In this document: piece by piece, positions 15,370 to 22,763 of the stretch
Layout of the letters: every line of letters begins with the position of its first letter
How positions within the stretch are numbered: position 1 is the stretch's first letter
Assembly: GCF_039908645.1 (NCBI RefSeq)
Contig: NZ_CP150917.1
Location: forward strand, 2,801,501 to 2,865,500
Direction: 5' to 3'
Length of the DNA: 64,000 bases
Source of the DNA: Pseudomonas helvetica
GTDB lineage: Bacteria > Pseudomonadota > Gammaproteobacteria > Pseudomonadales > Pseudomonadaceae
The notes under the pieces: generated by a model
Told to the model about the DNA's origin: nothing
What the model saw: the letters and a program-made list of their open reading frames with translations, nothing else
Database searches by the model: none
Translations under genes and position numbers: made by a program

Positions 15370-15951
15370 ATGCGCACCAAGGAATTTGAACCCGACGAAA
15401 TCGCCGATGCCGCCATGCGCGTTTTCTGGGAGCGCGGCTATGCTGCGACCTCTGTGCAGGATCTGGTCGAAGGCACGGGGCTGTCGCGCAGCAGTCTCTA
15501 CAGCACGTTTGAGAGCAAGCAGGGGCTCTATCAACAGGCGCTGCGCCGATACCAGGCAATAACTACGGCCAATGTGGAACTGATGGCCGGCCCCGGTTCG
15601 ACAAAAGATGTGATCCAGCAACTTCTGATGCGCATTGTGGAGGACGAACTGGGCGATCCACAGCGCCGCGGCTGCCTAGTTGCCAATGCGACGCTGGAGC
15701 TGGCGGGTCATGACGAGTCAGTGGCCGAACTGGTGGCCCATAACTTCCAGCGCCTTCTGAAGGCGCTGGAGAAACTGATCATCCGGGGGCAGCAATCAGG
15801 CGAGATTGCTGCCGAGAAGAACCCGCGTGCGCTGGCCCGTTTCTTTGTCAACACCATGCAGGGGATGCGTGTACTGGGCAAGGGCAGCCCTGCGCGGCAG
15901 CGTCGCCAGTGCCTACTGGATGTGATCGACGTGGCGCTCAATACGCTATAA
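15370..15951 (+). CDS. TetR/AcrR-family repressor
   Basis: 193 residues from ATG 15370 (MRTKEFEPDEIADAAMRVFW), the normal TetR N-terminus; the open frame upstream is not conserved. The helix-turn-helix reads YAATSVQDLVEGTGLSRSSLYSTFESKQ. The C-terminal ligand domain with RRGCLVANATLELA and ARFFVNTMQGMRVLGK is typical of the AcrR subgroup related to YxaF/LmrA-type repressors. It is followed by a terminator and a dehydrogenase-MFS operon on the same strand. Matching palindromes before both transcription units indicate repression of itself and of the operon. Confidence 0.93.
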   Translation: MRTKEFEPDEIADAAMRVFWERGYAATSVQDLVEGTGLSRSSLYSTFESKQGLYQQALRRYQAITTANVELMAGPGSTKDVIQQLLMRIVEDELGDPQRRGCLVANATLELAGHDESVAELVAHNFQRLLKALEKLIIRGQQSGEIAAEKNPRALARFFVNTMQGMRVLGKGSPARQRRQCLLDVIDVALNTL

Positions 15952-15958
15952 CCACCCA

Positions 15959-16004
15959 CCCGCCATCCTGGTGCATCGGAGTGCACAGGGATGGCGGGTT
16001 TTGT
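15959..16004 (+). terminator. rho-independent terminator of the TetR gene
   Basis: CCCGCCATCC (15959-15968) pairs with GGATGGCGGG (15989-15998), followed by TTTTGTTT. It begins 8 bases after the stop codon. Confidence 0.9.
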
Positions 16005-16015
16005 TTGATCTAAAT

Positions 16016-16031
16016 TGGAATGATCATTCCA
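16016..16031. promoter_or_regulatory. perfect palindromic TetR operator before the dehydrogenase operon
   Basis: TGGAATGATCATTCCA is a perfect 16-base palindrome, 38 bases before the GTG start of the dehydrogenase gene. A near copy precedes the TetR gene. Confidence 0.85.
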
Positions 16032-16068
16032 GTTAGGGGGTCTTCATCCGCTATCAAAAGGAGTTCAT

Positions 16069-16932
16069 GTGAGCATTAACCAGAAAACCACCATCGCTAT
16101 CCTCGGCACTGGCCTGATCGGCGCTCCCGTAGCGCGCAATATGCGCAAGCGGGGGTTCACCGTGCATGCCTGGAATCGCACCGCCGCCAAGGCACAGGCT
16201 TTGGTGGATGACGGAATCCTGGCATTCGACAGCCCGGCCGATGCTGTAAGGGGGGCCGACATCATCGTGACTGTACTTAAGGATGGTCGCTGCGTTCAGG
16301 AAGCCATACAGGCAGCGGCACCGGCCTTGAACAAGGCCGCCGTCTGGCTGCAATTGAGCACCGTGGGTATCGAGGCCATCGAGACGCTTTCCTCGTTGGC
16401 CGAGCAGTATGGATTGGTGTTCTATGACGCTCCGGTGCAAGGCACTCGCCAGCCAGCCGAACTAGCGCAACTGATCATTCTGGCGTCTGGTCCGGTCGAG
16501 CAGCGCGAAGTCGTTCAGCCAGTCTTTGATGCTATCGGCAAACGCACCTTGTGGGTGTCCGAGCACGCGAGCGCTAGCAGCCGCTTGAAGCTCGCCCTCA
16601 ACAACTGGGCCTTTGCGCTGACCCACGGGCTCGCAGAGAGCCTCGCGCTTGCCAAAGGGCTGGGCGTCGATCCGGCGTTGGTGGTGGATGTGGTCACGGG
16701 CGGTCCGATGGACAGCAGCTATTTCCAGGCCAAGGCCGCCACCATCCTGGCCGAGGAATACACCGCTAGTTTCTCCATCGTCAATGCAGTGAAGGACGCA
16801 AGATTGGTGGTCGAGGCAGCCGCCCAAGTCGGTGTGCGGATGGATGGGGCGCAGGCCGGTCTTTGCCGCTTCGAGCGTGCGCTGGAAGCTGGGCACGGCG
16901 CCAAGGACATGGCCGCGTCCTATCTCGCCTGA
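16069..16932 (+). CDS. NAD(P)-dependent dehydrogenase of the 6PGDH/3-hydroxyisobutyrate family
   Basis: 287 residues starting with GTG 16069, because the overlapping ATG (16067) is followed at once by TGA; AAAGGAG lies 6 bases upstream. The Rossmann motif is ILGTGLIGAPVARNM, and the substrate loop has STVGIEAIE and the PVQGTRQPA segment. Lys174 in SRLKLALNNW is the expected catalytic lysine of the superfamily. The C-terminal helical domain is complete. Some members are imine reductases or reduce small beta-hydroxy acids; the substrate is not evident. It is co-transcribed with the MFS gene 21 bases downstream under TetR control. Confidence 0.87.
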   Translation: MSINQKTTIAILGTGLIGAPVARNMRKRGFTVHAWNRTAAKAQALVDDGILAFDSPADAVRGADIIVTVLKDGRCVQEAIQAAAPALNKAAVWLQLSTVGIEAIETLSSLAEQYGLVFYDAPVQGTRQPAELAQLIILASGPVEQREVVQPVFDAIGKRTLWVSEHASASSRLKLALNNWAFALTHGLAESLALAKGLGVDPALVVDVVTGGPMDSSYFQAKAATILAEEYTASFSIVNAVKDARLVVEAAAQVGVRMDGAQAGLCRFERALEAGHGAKDMAASYLA

Positions 16933-16953
16933 CATACATAAGGAGAACACCGT

Positions 16954-18171
16954 ATGAGCATCCGAAATCAAGAAACTCCCGTAACCGTTCATGAGGCAAT
17001 CGCTGTAGGGCTACCTGTCTGGAAGCTGCTGGCGTTCACGATGGCGGGTTTCCTTGCCATCATGACCGAGACTATGCCAGCCGGTCTGTTGCCGCAGATT
17101 GGCGAGGGCCTGGGTGTCTCCGAAGCCTTGGCGGGCCAGTTAGTGACCCTGTATGCACTGGGGGCGGTACTGGCCGCAATCCCGATCATCGCCGCCACAC
17201 GCAGTTGGAACCGCAGGCCGTTGCTACTGCTGGCCATTGGCGGTCTGCTGGTCTTCAATTCCGTCACGGCTTTGTCCGCCCACTATGAGCTAATCCTGGC
17301 AGCGCGCTTCGTCGCTGGTATGGCGGCCGGCGTGATATGGGGGCTGCTGGCCGGATATGCACGGCGCATGGTGCCCCAGCACCTGCAGGGACGAGCACTG
17401 GCAATAGCGGGCGTTGGCCAGCCCATTGCCTTGGCCATCGGCGTGCCGTTGGGAACGTGGCTGGGCACCTTGTTCGATTGGCGAGGCGTGTTTTGGATCA
17501 TGTCGGCGTTGTCGCTACTGCTATTTGCCTGGGTGCGGTTGGCGGTGCCGGACTTCGCAGGACAGTCCGCCAGACAGCGCGTGCCGATCCGACGCATCTT
17601 CCTGATGCCCGGCATCCGTCCGGTACTGCTCGCGCTATTCGCGTGGATATTGGCGCACAACGTTCTCTACACTTACATCGCGCCCTTCCTGGCGTCGGTG
17701 GGGCTTGGGCATCGGGTGGACGCCGTGCTGGCGTTGTTCGGTGTGGCCTCCATTATGGGAATCTGGATCACCGGCGTGCTGGTGGATCGCTGGCTGCGCA
17801 CACTGACCTTGCTGAGTCTGGCCGTGTTCACCGTAGCGGCACTGATGTTGGGTTTCTCGGGCGGCTCGGCGCTGGTGGTGCTACTGGGCGTTGCGACATG
17901 GGGTCTGACCTTTGGCGGTGCACCGACGTTGCTACAAACCGCTCTGGCTGATACGGCTGGCGAGGGGGCCGATGTGGCGCAATCCATGCTGGTGACGGTC
18001 TTCAACCTGGCTGTGGCCGGTGGCGGCGCGGTGGGCGGTGTCTTGCTAGAGCGTCTCGGGCCTGCGTCTTTTCCGTGGGCATTGGCCGTGTTGGCGTTGC
18101 TGGGCCTGTCGGTGGTCTGGTCGGCCGGAGTGCATGGCTTCCGGCCAGGCCATCGCATCGCTGCTTCTTGA
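16954..18171 (+). CDS. MFS efflux transporter (AraJ/YdhP-like)
   Basis: 405 residues, about 12 membrane segments. The region around residue 40, FLAIMTETMPAGLLPQIGEG and LGVSEALAGQLVTLYALGAV, is the typical DHA1-type drug/sugar efflux signature (AraJ, YdhP, SotB group). AAGGAG lies 8 bases before the ATG. It forms an operon with the upstream dehydrogenase and is repressed by the TetR protein through the palindrome at 16016, so it should be induced by the compound that the pair handles. Confidence 0.92.
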   Translation: MSIRNQETPVTVHEAIAVGLPVWKLLAFTMAGFLAIMTETMPAGLLPQIGEGLGVSEALAGQLVTLYALGAVLAAIPIIAATRSWNRRPLLLLAIGGLLVFNSVTALSAHYELILAARFVAGMAAGVIWGLLAGYARRMVPQHLQGRALAIAGVGQPIALAIGVPLGTWLGTLFDWRGVFWIMSALSLLLFAWVRLAVPDFAGQSARQRVPIRRIFLMPGIRPVLLALFAWILAHNVLYTYIAPFLASVGLGHRVDAVLALFGVASIMGIWITGVLVDRWLRTLTLLSLAVFTVAALMLGFSGGSALVVLLGVATWGLTFGGAPTLLQTALADTAGEGADVAQSMLVTVFNLAVAGGGAVGGVLLERLGPASFPWALAVLALLGLSVVWSAGVHGFRPGHRIAAS

Positions 18172-18419
18172 TCGAAGGCATCCCGTGTAAAGGACCGCGA
18201 TGAATACTTAGCACAATGTGGTGTGACGGCTCTTGCGCTGATGATTTTTTTGAGGGGGGGCGACGTATCTGGTGGCTTCGGAATGGTTGCCACCGGATCG
18301 GCCCATCACGACGTTACTCTTAATCCTACTGCCGGTAAGTGTGCTGCTGTCGCTGCTCACCTGGCATCTGCCCGCACCTAGTGATTGCAGGCGCCTGGGC
18401 GCGCTGTTGGCATTGAACG
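18172..18419. other. intergenic stretch with no confident gene
   Basis: 248 bases. A plus-strand frame contains a short hydrophobic run (TLLLILLPVSVLLSLL) around 18310-18360 that could be the end of a lost membrane protein, but there is no start site and no family match. Confidence 0.4.
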
Positions 18420-18629
18420 TCACTCTGCTGCCATCAGCATCGCAAGCGCCATTTTGATGAACTCCTCATTCCGGTCGGTCGTGTCCAGGGCGCCGCATAA
18501 GTTGTCGACGGCGTTGGCCGAACCACTCCGCTCAACCCGGTTCGATAGCCTCAGGATGGCTGACTCTAGGGCGAGTTGGTTTTCGTTGATCTTGAACAGC
18601 AGGGAAGGAAGCAGGTCTGATTTTGGCAT
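18420..18629 (-). CDS. small conserved-type hypothetical protein
   Basis: 69 residues with a strong GGAGGA Shine-Dalgarno 8 bases before ATG 18629. It starts MPKSDLLPSLLFKINENQLA and continues with an acidic helical region (DNLCGALDTTDRNEEFIKMA). I recall similar short proteins of about 70 residues as common orphan genes in Pseudomonas. No function is known to me. It is soluble and likely helical throughout. Confidence 0.65.
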   Translation of the reverse strand: MPKSDLLPSLLFKINENQLALESAILRLSNRVERSGSANAVDNLCGALDTTDRNEEFIKMALAMLMAAE

Positions 18630-18805
18630 CGCGAATCCTCCGTGGAGGCTTTAGCTTCGCAGATGAAATATCGTGTTACACGACGGGGAAATGGAGCGGT
18701 CGAGGGAGGGGGCGGAAGGGCTGAAAAACGGGCTTAGTTCTGGAACACTTCCAAAATAGTTCTGGAACACATGCCGAGCGCCGAGATTTTCACCAAACCC
18801 CAGAA

Positions 18806-18832
18806 ACGACAAAGCCCTGAATAATCAGGGCT
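18806..18832 (-). terminator. terminator downstream of tRNA-Ser
   Basis: AGCCCTGA/TCAGGGCT stem with an ATTAT-type loop at 18813-18832, read on the minus strand and followed by TTTGTCGTTTC. It lies 15 bases past the tRNA 3' end. Confidence 0.75.
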
Positions 18833-18846
18833 CTAACGTACAAATA

Positions 18847-18934
18847 TGGCGGAGGCGATGGGATTCGAACTCATGGACCTGTTACAGTCGACGGTTTTCA
18901 AGACCGTTGCCTTAAACCACTCGGCCACACCTCC
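18847..18934 (-). tRNA. tRNA-Ser (anticodon UGA)
   Basis: 88 bases including an encoded CCA end. The acceptor arms GGAGGTG and CGCCTCC pair, with discriminator G before CCA. The anticodon loop CTTGAAA gives UGA, decoding UCA. A long variable arm is present, as required for serine tRNAs, and the T-arm contains GTTCGAATCCC. Confidence 0.97.
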
Positions 18935-19058
18935 GTATTGCGTTGCGGGCGCCATAATACCTGAATGAAACACACTGTCAAACTCTCTGCATAGCTTGTT
19001 ACAGAGCGTCTGTTATGATCTTTGCGACTGAACGTTTCAAACCAACAGGAGTGTCGCC

Positions 19059-19730
19059 ATGCGCGAACAGGATTACGCAGTTAATAACAGCGTGCAGGCT
19101 GAGCAGCTAGAGGTTAGCCGCGTCCTGCGCAACACTTACGGTTTACTCGCCCTTACGCTCGCATTCAGCGGTGTGATGGCGTTCGTTGCTCAGCAGATGC
19201 GTGTCGGCTACCCGAACGTGTTCGTGGTGCTGATCGGCTTCTACGGGCTTTTCTTCCTGACCAACAAGCTCCGTGACTCGGCCTGGGGCCTGGTGTCGGC
19301 GTTTGCCCTGACCGGCTTCATGGGGTTCCTGCTGGGCCCGATTCTCAACCGTTATCTGGGCATGCAAGGCGGCGCTGAAGTGGTCAGCTCGGCATTCGCG
19401 ATGACCGCACTGGTATTCGGTGGTCTGTCGGCCTATGTGCTGATCACCCGCAAGGACATGAGCTTCCTCGGTGGTTTCATCACCGCTGGTTTCTTCGTCC
19501 TGCTGGGCGCGACGCTGGCGGGCATGTTCTTCAAGATCAGCGGTCTGCAACTGGCGATCAGCGCGGGCTTCGTGCTGTTTTCTTCGGTCTGCATTCTGTT
19601 CCAGACCAGCGCCATCATTCATGGCGGCGAGCGCAACTACATCATGGCGACCATCAGCCTGTATGTATCGATCTACAACCTGTTCGTCAGCTTGTTGCAG
19701 CTGTTCGGCATCATGGGCCGCGATGACTGA
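19059..19730 (+). CDS. yccA: Bax inhibitor-1/YccA family membrane protein
   Basis: 223 residues with seven hydrophobic segments and the BI-1 signature in the last third (FQTSAIIHGGERNYIMATIS, then YNLFVSLLQLF). In E. coli YccA interacts with the membrane protease FtsH and modulates its activity. Start ATG 19059 follows AGGAG by 8 bases. It is monocistronic, with a strong terminator 15 bases after the stop. The gene order tRNA-Ser then yccA is, as far as I recall, common in Pseudomonas. Confidence 0.95.
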   Translation: MREQDYAVNNSVQAEQLEVSRVLRNTYGLLALTLAFSGVMAFVAQQMRVGYPNVFVVLIGFYGLFFLTNKLRDSAWGLVSAFALTGFMGFLLGPILNRYLGMQGGAEVVSSAFAMTALVFGGLSAYVLITRKDMSFLGGFITAGFFVLLGATLAGMFFKISGLQLAISAGFVLFSSVCILFQTSAIIHGGERNYIMATISLYVSIYNLFVSLLQLFGIMGRDD

Positions 19731-19744
19731 TCGCCAGCCTTGAG

Positions 19745-19771
19745 CAAAAAACCCGCTACGGCGGGTTTTTT
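19745..19771 (+). terminator. rho-independent terminator of yccA
   Basis: AAAAAACCCGC/GCGGGTTTTTT hairpin with loop TACG, with an A-run before it, so it may serve both strands (yccA and the lipoprotein gene that ends at 19795). Confidence 0.93.
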
Positions 19772-19794
19772 GTTGTCTGGCATTCGGGCAGGGC

Positions 19795-20124
19795 TCACTC
19801 GGTGACGATGATGCTGCCATCGGCCTGTTGTCGGTAAATGGTGTAGGGCAGCAACACAGTGTCGAGAGCACCGGAAATAACGGCGTCTATCAAGACGATA
19901 ATCGTGGCGTTGTCGTATTTTTGCGCGTCGACGCCTGAACGCAGGGGAGCATACAGCGTACAGAAATCGTAGGTCACGCCGCTGTAGATTCGAGGGACGG
20001 CGCCGCAATAGCTTTTCTGTTCCTTGAGACTCTTTATGGCCGCATCGTCATGGCGCACCACTGTCTGGATGGTGCCGCACCCCACGAGCATCAGTGCCGC
20101 CAATAACATTGCCTGAGCTTTCAT
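19795..20124 (-). CDS. YceK/YidQ-family (DUF1375) lipoprotein
   Basis: 109 residues from ATG 20124, preceded by GGAA. The signal peptide MKAQAMLLAALMLVGCG has the lipobox LVGC. The mature part, with YSGVTYDFCTLYAP and the later DAVISGALDTVLLPYTIYRQ, matches the DUF1375 pattern (Y.Gv..D......D...s...Dt.llP.ti). The function is unknown. An in-frame start at 20181 would put a basic stretch before the signal peptide and is not used. Confidence 0.88.
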   Translation of the reverse strand: MKAQAMLLAALMLVGCGTIQTVVRHDDAAIKSLKEQKSYCGAVPRIYSGVTYDFCTLYAPLRSGVDAQKYDNATIIVLIDAVISGALDTVLLPYTIYRQQADGSIIVTE

Positions 20125-20181
20125 ACCGCCATTCCTTCGCCGGAAAACCCTCAACCTACACCGCTCGGAACAAATCGGCAC

Positions 20182-20619
20182 TCACGCCATCGGCGGCAAC
20201 CGCCGTTTCACCGGGGTCTTCTTGACGATTGCGGTATTGGTTTCGGCATAGCTGTTGAGGCGGTCGAGCAGGGTGTCCAGCTGTTCCATCGAGCGCACGT
20301 GCAGGCGCGCGATGAAGCAGTCATCGCCGGTGACCTTGTCGCATTCGGTGAACTCGGGAATGGCCTGGATCTGCCGTTCGACATTCTGCAACTGGCCGGG
20401 CAACGGGCGAATACGCACGATGGCCTGCAATTGATAACCGAAGCATTTGGGATCGATGTCGACGGTGTAGCCCTTGAGTACGCCACGCTCTTCGAGTCGG
20501 CGCAGGCGCTCGGCGACGCTGGGTGAGGACAGGCCGCTGATCTGTGCCAGGGCCTTGAGCGAGCGTCGGGAGTCTTCCATGAGGGCGGCGATCAGCAGTT
20601 GGTCAATGTCGTCAGTCAT
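20182..20619 (-). CDS. Lrp/AsnC-family transcriptional regulator
   Basis: 145 residues from ATG 20619 (MTDDIDQLLIAALMEDSRRS). The N-terminal helix-turn-helix reads LAQISGLSSPSVAERLRRLE, followed by GVLKGYTVDIDPKCFG and the RAM ligand domain (VTGDDCFIARLHVRSMEQLD). It sits divergently beside the EamA-type exporter gene at 20753, with 133 bases between, and Lrp-type regulators often control such amino-acid exporters, so that is the likely target. Confidence 0.94.
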   Translation of the reverse strand: MTDDIDQLLIAALMEDSRRSLKALAQISGLSSPSVAERLRRLEERGVLKGYTVDIDPKCFGYQLQAIVRIRPLPGQLQNVERQIQAIPEFTECDKVTGDDCFIARLHVRSMEQLDTLLDRLNSYAETNTAIVKKTPVKRRLPPMA

Positions 20620-20752
20620 ACAACCCCCGATTAGGCAAATACTGGAATCTGCCTTGATAAAAAAGGTGAACTGGCAGTTTAGCCTGCATTTGACGCTGGA
20701 GTGGCACGGCGCTGGATTGGCATACTTTGGGCTCATATCGAGGAGCCTGATC

Positions 20753-21646
20753 ATGGATAAAACACTGCGTCGTGGTTCGTTGGAAATGACCGCCGCTATG
20801 CTTATTTCCGGGACCATCGGATGGTTCGTGCTGGTATCCGGCCAGCCCGTGCTGGACGTGGTGTTCTGGCGCTGTGTGTTCGGCGCTGCGACCTTGCTGC
20901 TGATTTGCGCAGTGTTCGGCTTTCTGCGCCCGGGCATTCTGACCCGCCCCACGTTCCTGCTGGCGGTGCTCAGCGGCGTCGCGATTGTCGGTAACTGGGT
21001 GCTGTTGTTTGCCTCCTACTCACGAGCGTCGATTGCCATCGGCACTGCGGTCTATAACGTGCAACCGTTCATGCTGGTGGGTTTGGCTGCGTTGTTTCTC
21101 GGCGAGAAGATCACCGCACAAAAGCTGTTCTGGCTCGGGGTTTCTTTTCTCGGGATGCTGGCAATCGTCAGTGCCCATGGCGAGCAGGGCGCGGGAGGCG
21201 GTGAGTACCTGCTGGGGATTGCACTGGCCTTGGGCGCCGCGCTGCTTTATGCCTTTGCCGCGCTGATCATCAAACGCCTGACCGGCACACCGCCGCATTT
21301 GATCGCGTTGATTCAGGTCTGCACCGGCGTGCTGTTGCTTGCACCCTGGGCGAATTTTTCCGCGTTGCCGCAACAACCCAGCGCCTGGGCCAGTTTGCTG
21401 ACATTGGGCATCGTGCACACTGGCGTGATGTATGTGCTGCTGTACGGCGCGATACAGAAACTGCCGACGGCACTAACTGGCGCACTGTCGTTTATCTACC
21501 CGATTGCGGCGATTTTCGTCGACTGGTTCGCCTTCGGCCATCGCCTCGAACTGTTGCAGTGGATCGGTGTGGTCGCGATTCTGCTGGCCGCTGCCGGTAT
21601 GCAACAGGGGTGGGGCAACGGCGTTCGTAAAGTCGCGACGCAGTGA
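20753..21646 (+). CDS. EamA/DMT-family exporter
   Basis: 297 residues with ten membrane segments in two EamA repeats (about residues 10-140 and 155-290), as in YdcZ/RhaT-type drug/metabolite transporters. Start ATG 20753 follows GGAG by 8 bases; the frame is open upstream but not conserved. The second repeat contains YLLGIALALGAALLYAFAAL. It is divergent from an Lrp regulator, so export of an amino acid or similar compound is plausible. Confidence 0.9.
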   Translation: MDKTLRRGSLEMTAAMLISGTIGWFVLVSGQPVLDVVFWRCVFGAATLLLICAVFGFLRPGILTRPTFLLAVLSGVAIVGNWVLLFASYSRASIAIGTAVYNVQPFMLVGLAALFLGEKITAQKLFWLGVSFLGMLAIVSAHGEQGAGGGEYLLGIALALGAALLYAFAALIIKRLTGTPPHLIALIQVCTGVLLLAPWANFSALPQQPSAWASLLTLGIVHTGVMYVLLYGAIQKLPTALTGALSFIYPIAAIFVDWFAFGHRLELLQWIGVVAILLAAAGMQQGWGNGVRKVATQ

Positions 21647-21653
21647 CCGACGC

Positions 21654-22733
21654 TCAGATTTTCCAGCGCGGCGCAGTCTTCACCAAGCGCTGGCGCATGT
21701 CATTCAGGTTGGCAGTCAGTTGCCGGGTCAGTAATCGGTAACCGTCCAGCGCGCTGTAGACCGGGGTGCCCATGGCGGTCTGCGGTGCGGTTTCATCGGT
21801 CGCGCGCTCCAGGCGTTGTGTCGTACCGGATTGCAGTGCCCGGGCCATGCCAATCAGTAACACGCGAACCTGTTGGTGCTCGGCTTTCAGCGCCAGTTGC
21901 ATTTGTGCCATGGCCTGTTCGTCGCTGGCTTCGGGGCGGGTGTTGGCGAGAATTTCCAGAGTGCTGATGCACATTCGCAAATTGCGCTGGAGGGCATCGA
22001 GTTCAGTCATGGACATTCGCACTTCCTTGGACACCGACGGCATCAACGAGCGCAGTTGCACCATCATCCCATTGAGACGACTGAGCATCTTGAGGTAGTG
22101 GTCATCGGTGACCGATTGGCCACTGATGATCCGGCTGTAAATGCTCGCGCAGTCGCGCAAGGCACTGGCGAGTTTGTAGCGCCAGGAGTAGACCGCGTAC
22201 AGCGGCAGTGCGAAGGAAAAGGCCAGTGCCAGGATAATACCGATGAGGATATCGACTGTGCGCCAGAGTCCGTCAGTCACCGGGTTGTCGCCGTGTCCGG
22301 CGACGATGAATACGGTGATGGCCGACAACAGCGCGGTGTAACCACCTTTGCCAATCGCGTGGTAAGAAAAAAAGCCGCAGACCACCGACATACCGAAGTA
22401 AGTCAGCCACGGCATGCCGAGCCACGCCTGCTGCGCCACCAGCAGCAAACCCACGCCAGCACCGATCAGCGTGCCATACGCGCGCTCGGCAGCTTTTTTG
22501 CCGATATTGCCGTGGTGCTGCAAACCACCGATCACCACCAACATGGTTACCGACGCCCATTCACCGTGGGGCAGATGGATGCCGGTGGTCAGCAGAATCG
22601 TCGCCAACAGCCCCAGCGACACCCGAACGGCGTGGATCAGTTTGGCGTTGCGATAGCGCCGGTACGGGTCCAGAAGCGGACGCAGCAGCCGGCGCAGCAA
22701 CGGAGGCAATCGAGATGATCGAAAGGCTGTCAT
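21654..22733 (-). CDS. FUSC-family membrane protein (YccS/aromatic-acid-exporter type)
   Basis: 359 residues. The N-terminal half has about six membrane segments including LPHGEWASVTMLVVIGGLQH and the FUSC motif KAAERAYGTLIGAGVGLLL; the C-terminal half is soluble and helical. Such proteins resemble the AaeB/YccS efflux components and often export aromatic acids. It is shorter than YccS (about 700 residues) because the second membrane unit is absent, which is usual for single-FUSC proteins. The stop lies only 8 bases from the end of the convergent exporter gene. Confidence 0.85.
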   Translation of the reverse strand: MTAFRSSRLPPLLRRLLRPLLDPYRRYRNAKLIHAVRVSLGLLATILLTTGIHLPHGEWASVTMLVVIGGLQHHGNIGKKAAERAYGTLIGAGVGLLLVAQQAWLGMPWLTYFGMSVVCGFFSYHAIGKGGYTALLSAITVFIVAGHGDNPVTDGLWRTVDILIGIILALAFSFALPLYAVYSWRYKLASALRDCASIYSRIISGQSVTDDHYLKMLSRLNGMMVQLRSLMPSVSKEVRMSMTELDALQRNLRMCISTLEILANTRPEASDEQAMAQMQLALKAEHQQVRVLLIGMARALQSGTTQRLERATDETAPQTAMGTPVYSALDGYRLLTRQLTANLNDMRQRLVKTAPRWKI

Positions 22734-22763
22734 CGGGTTCGCAGGGTGTCCTCGGTGTGCGTG

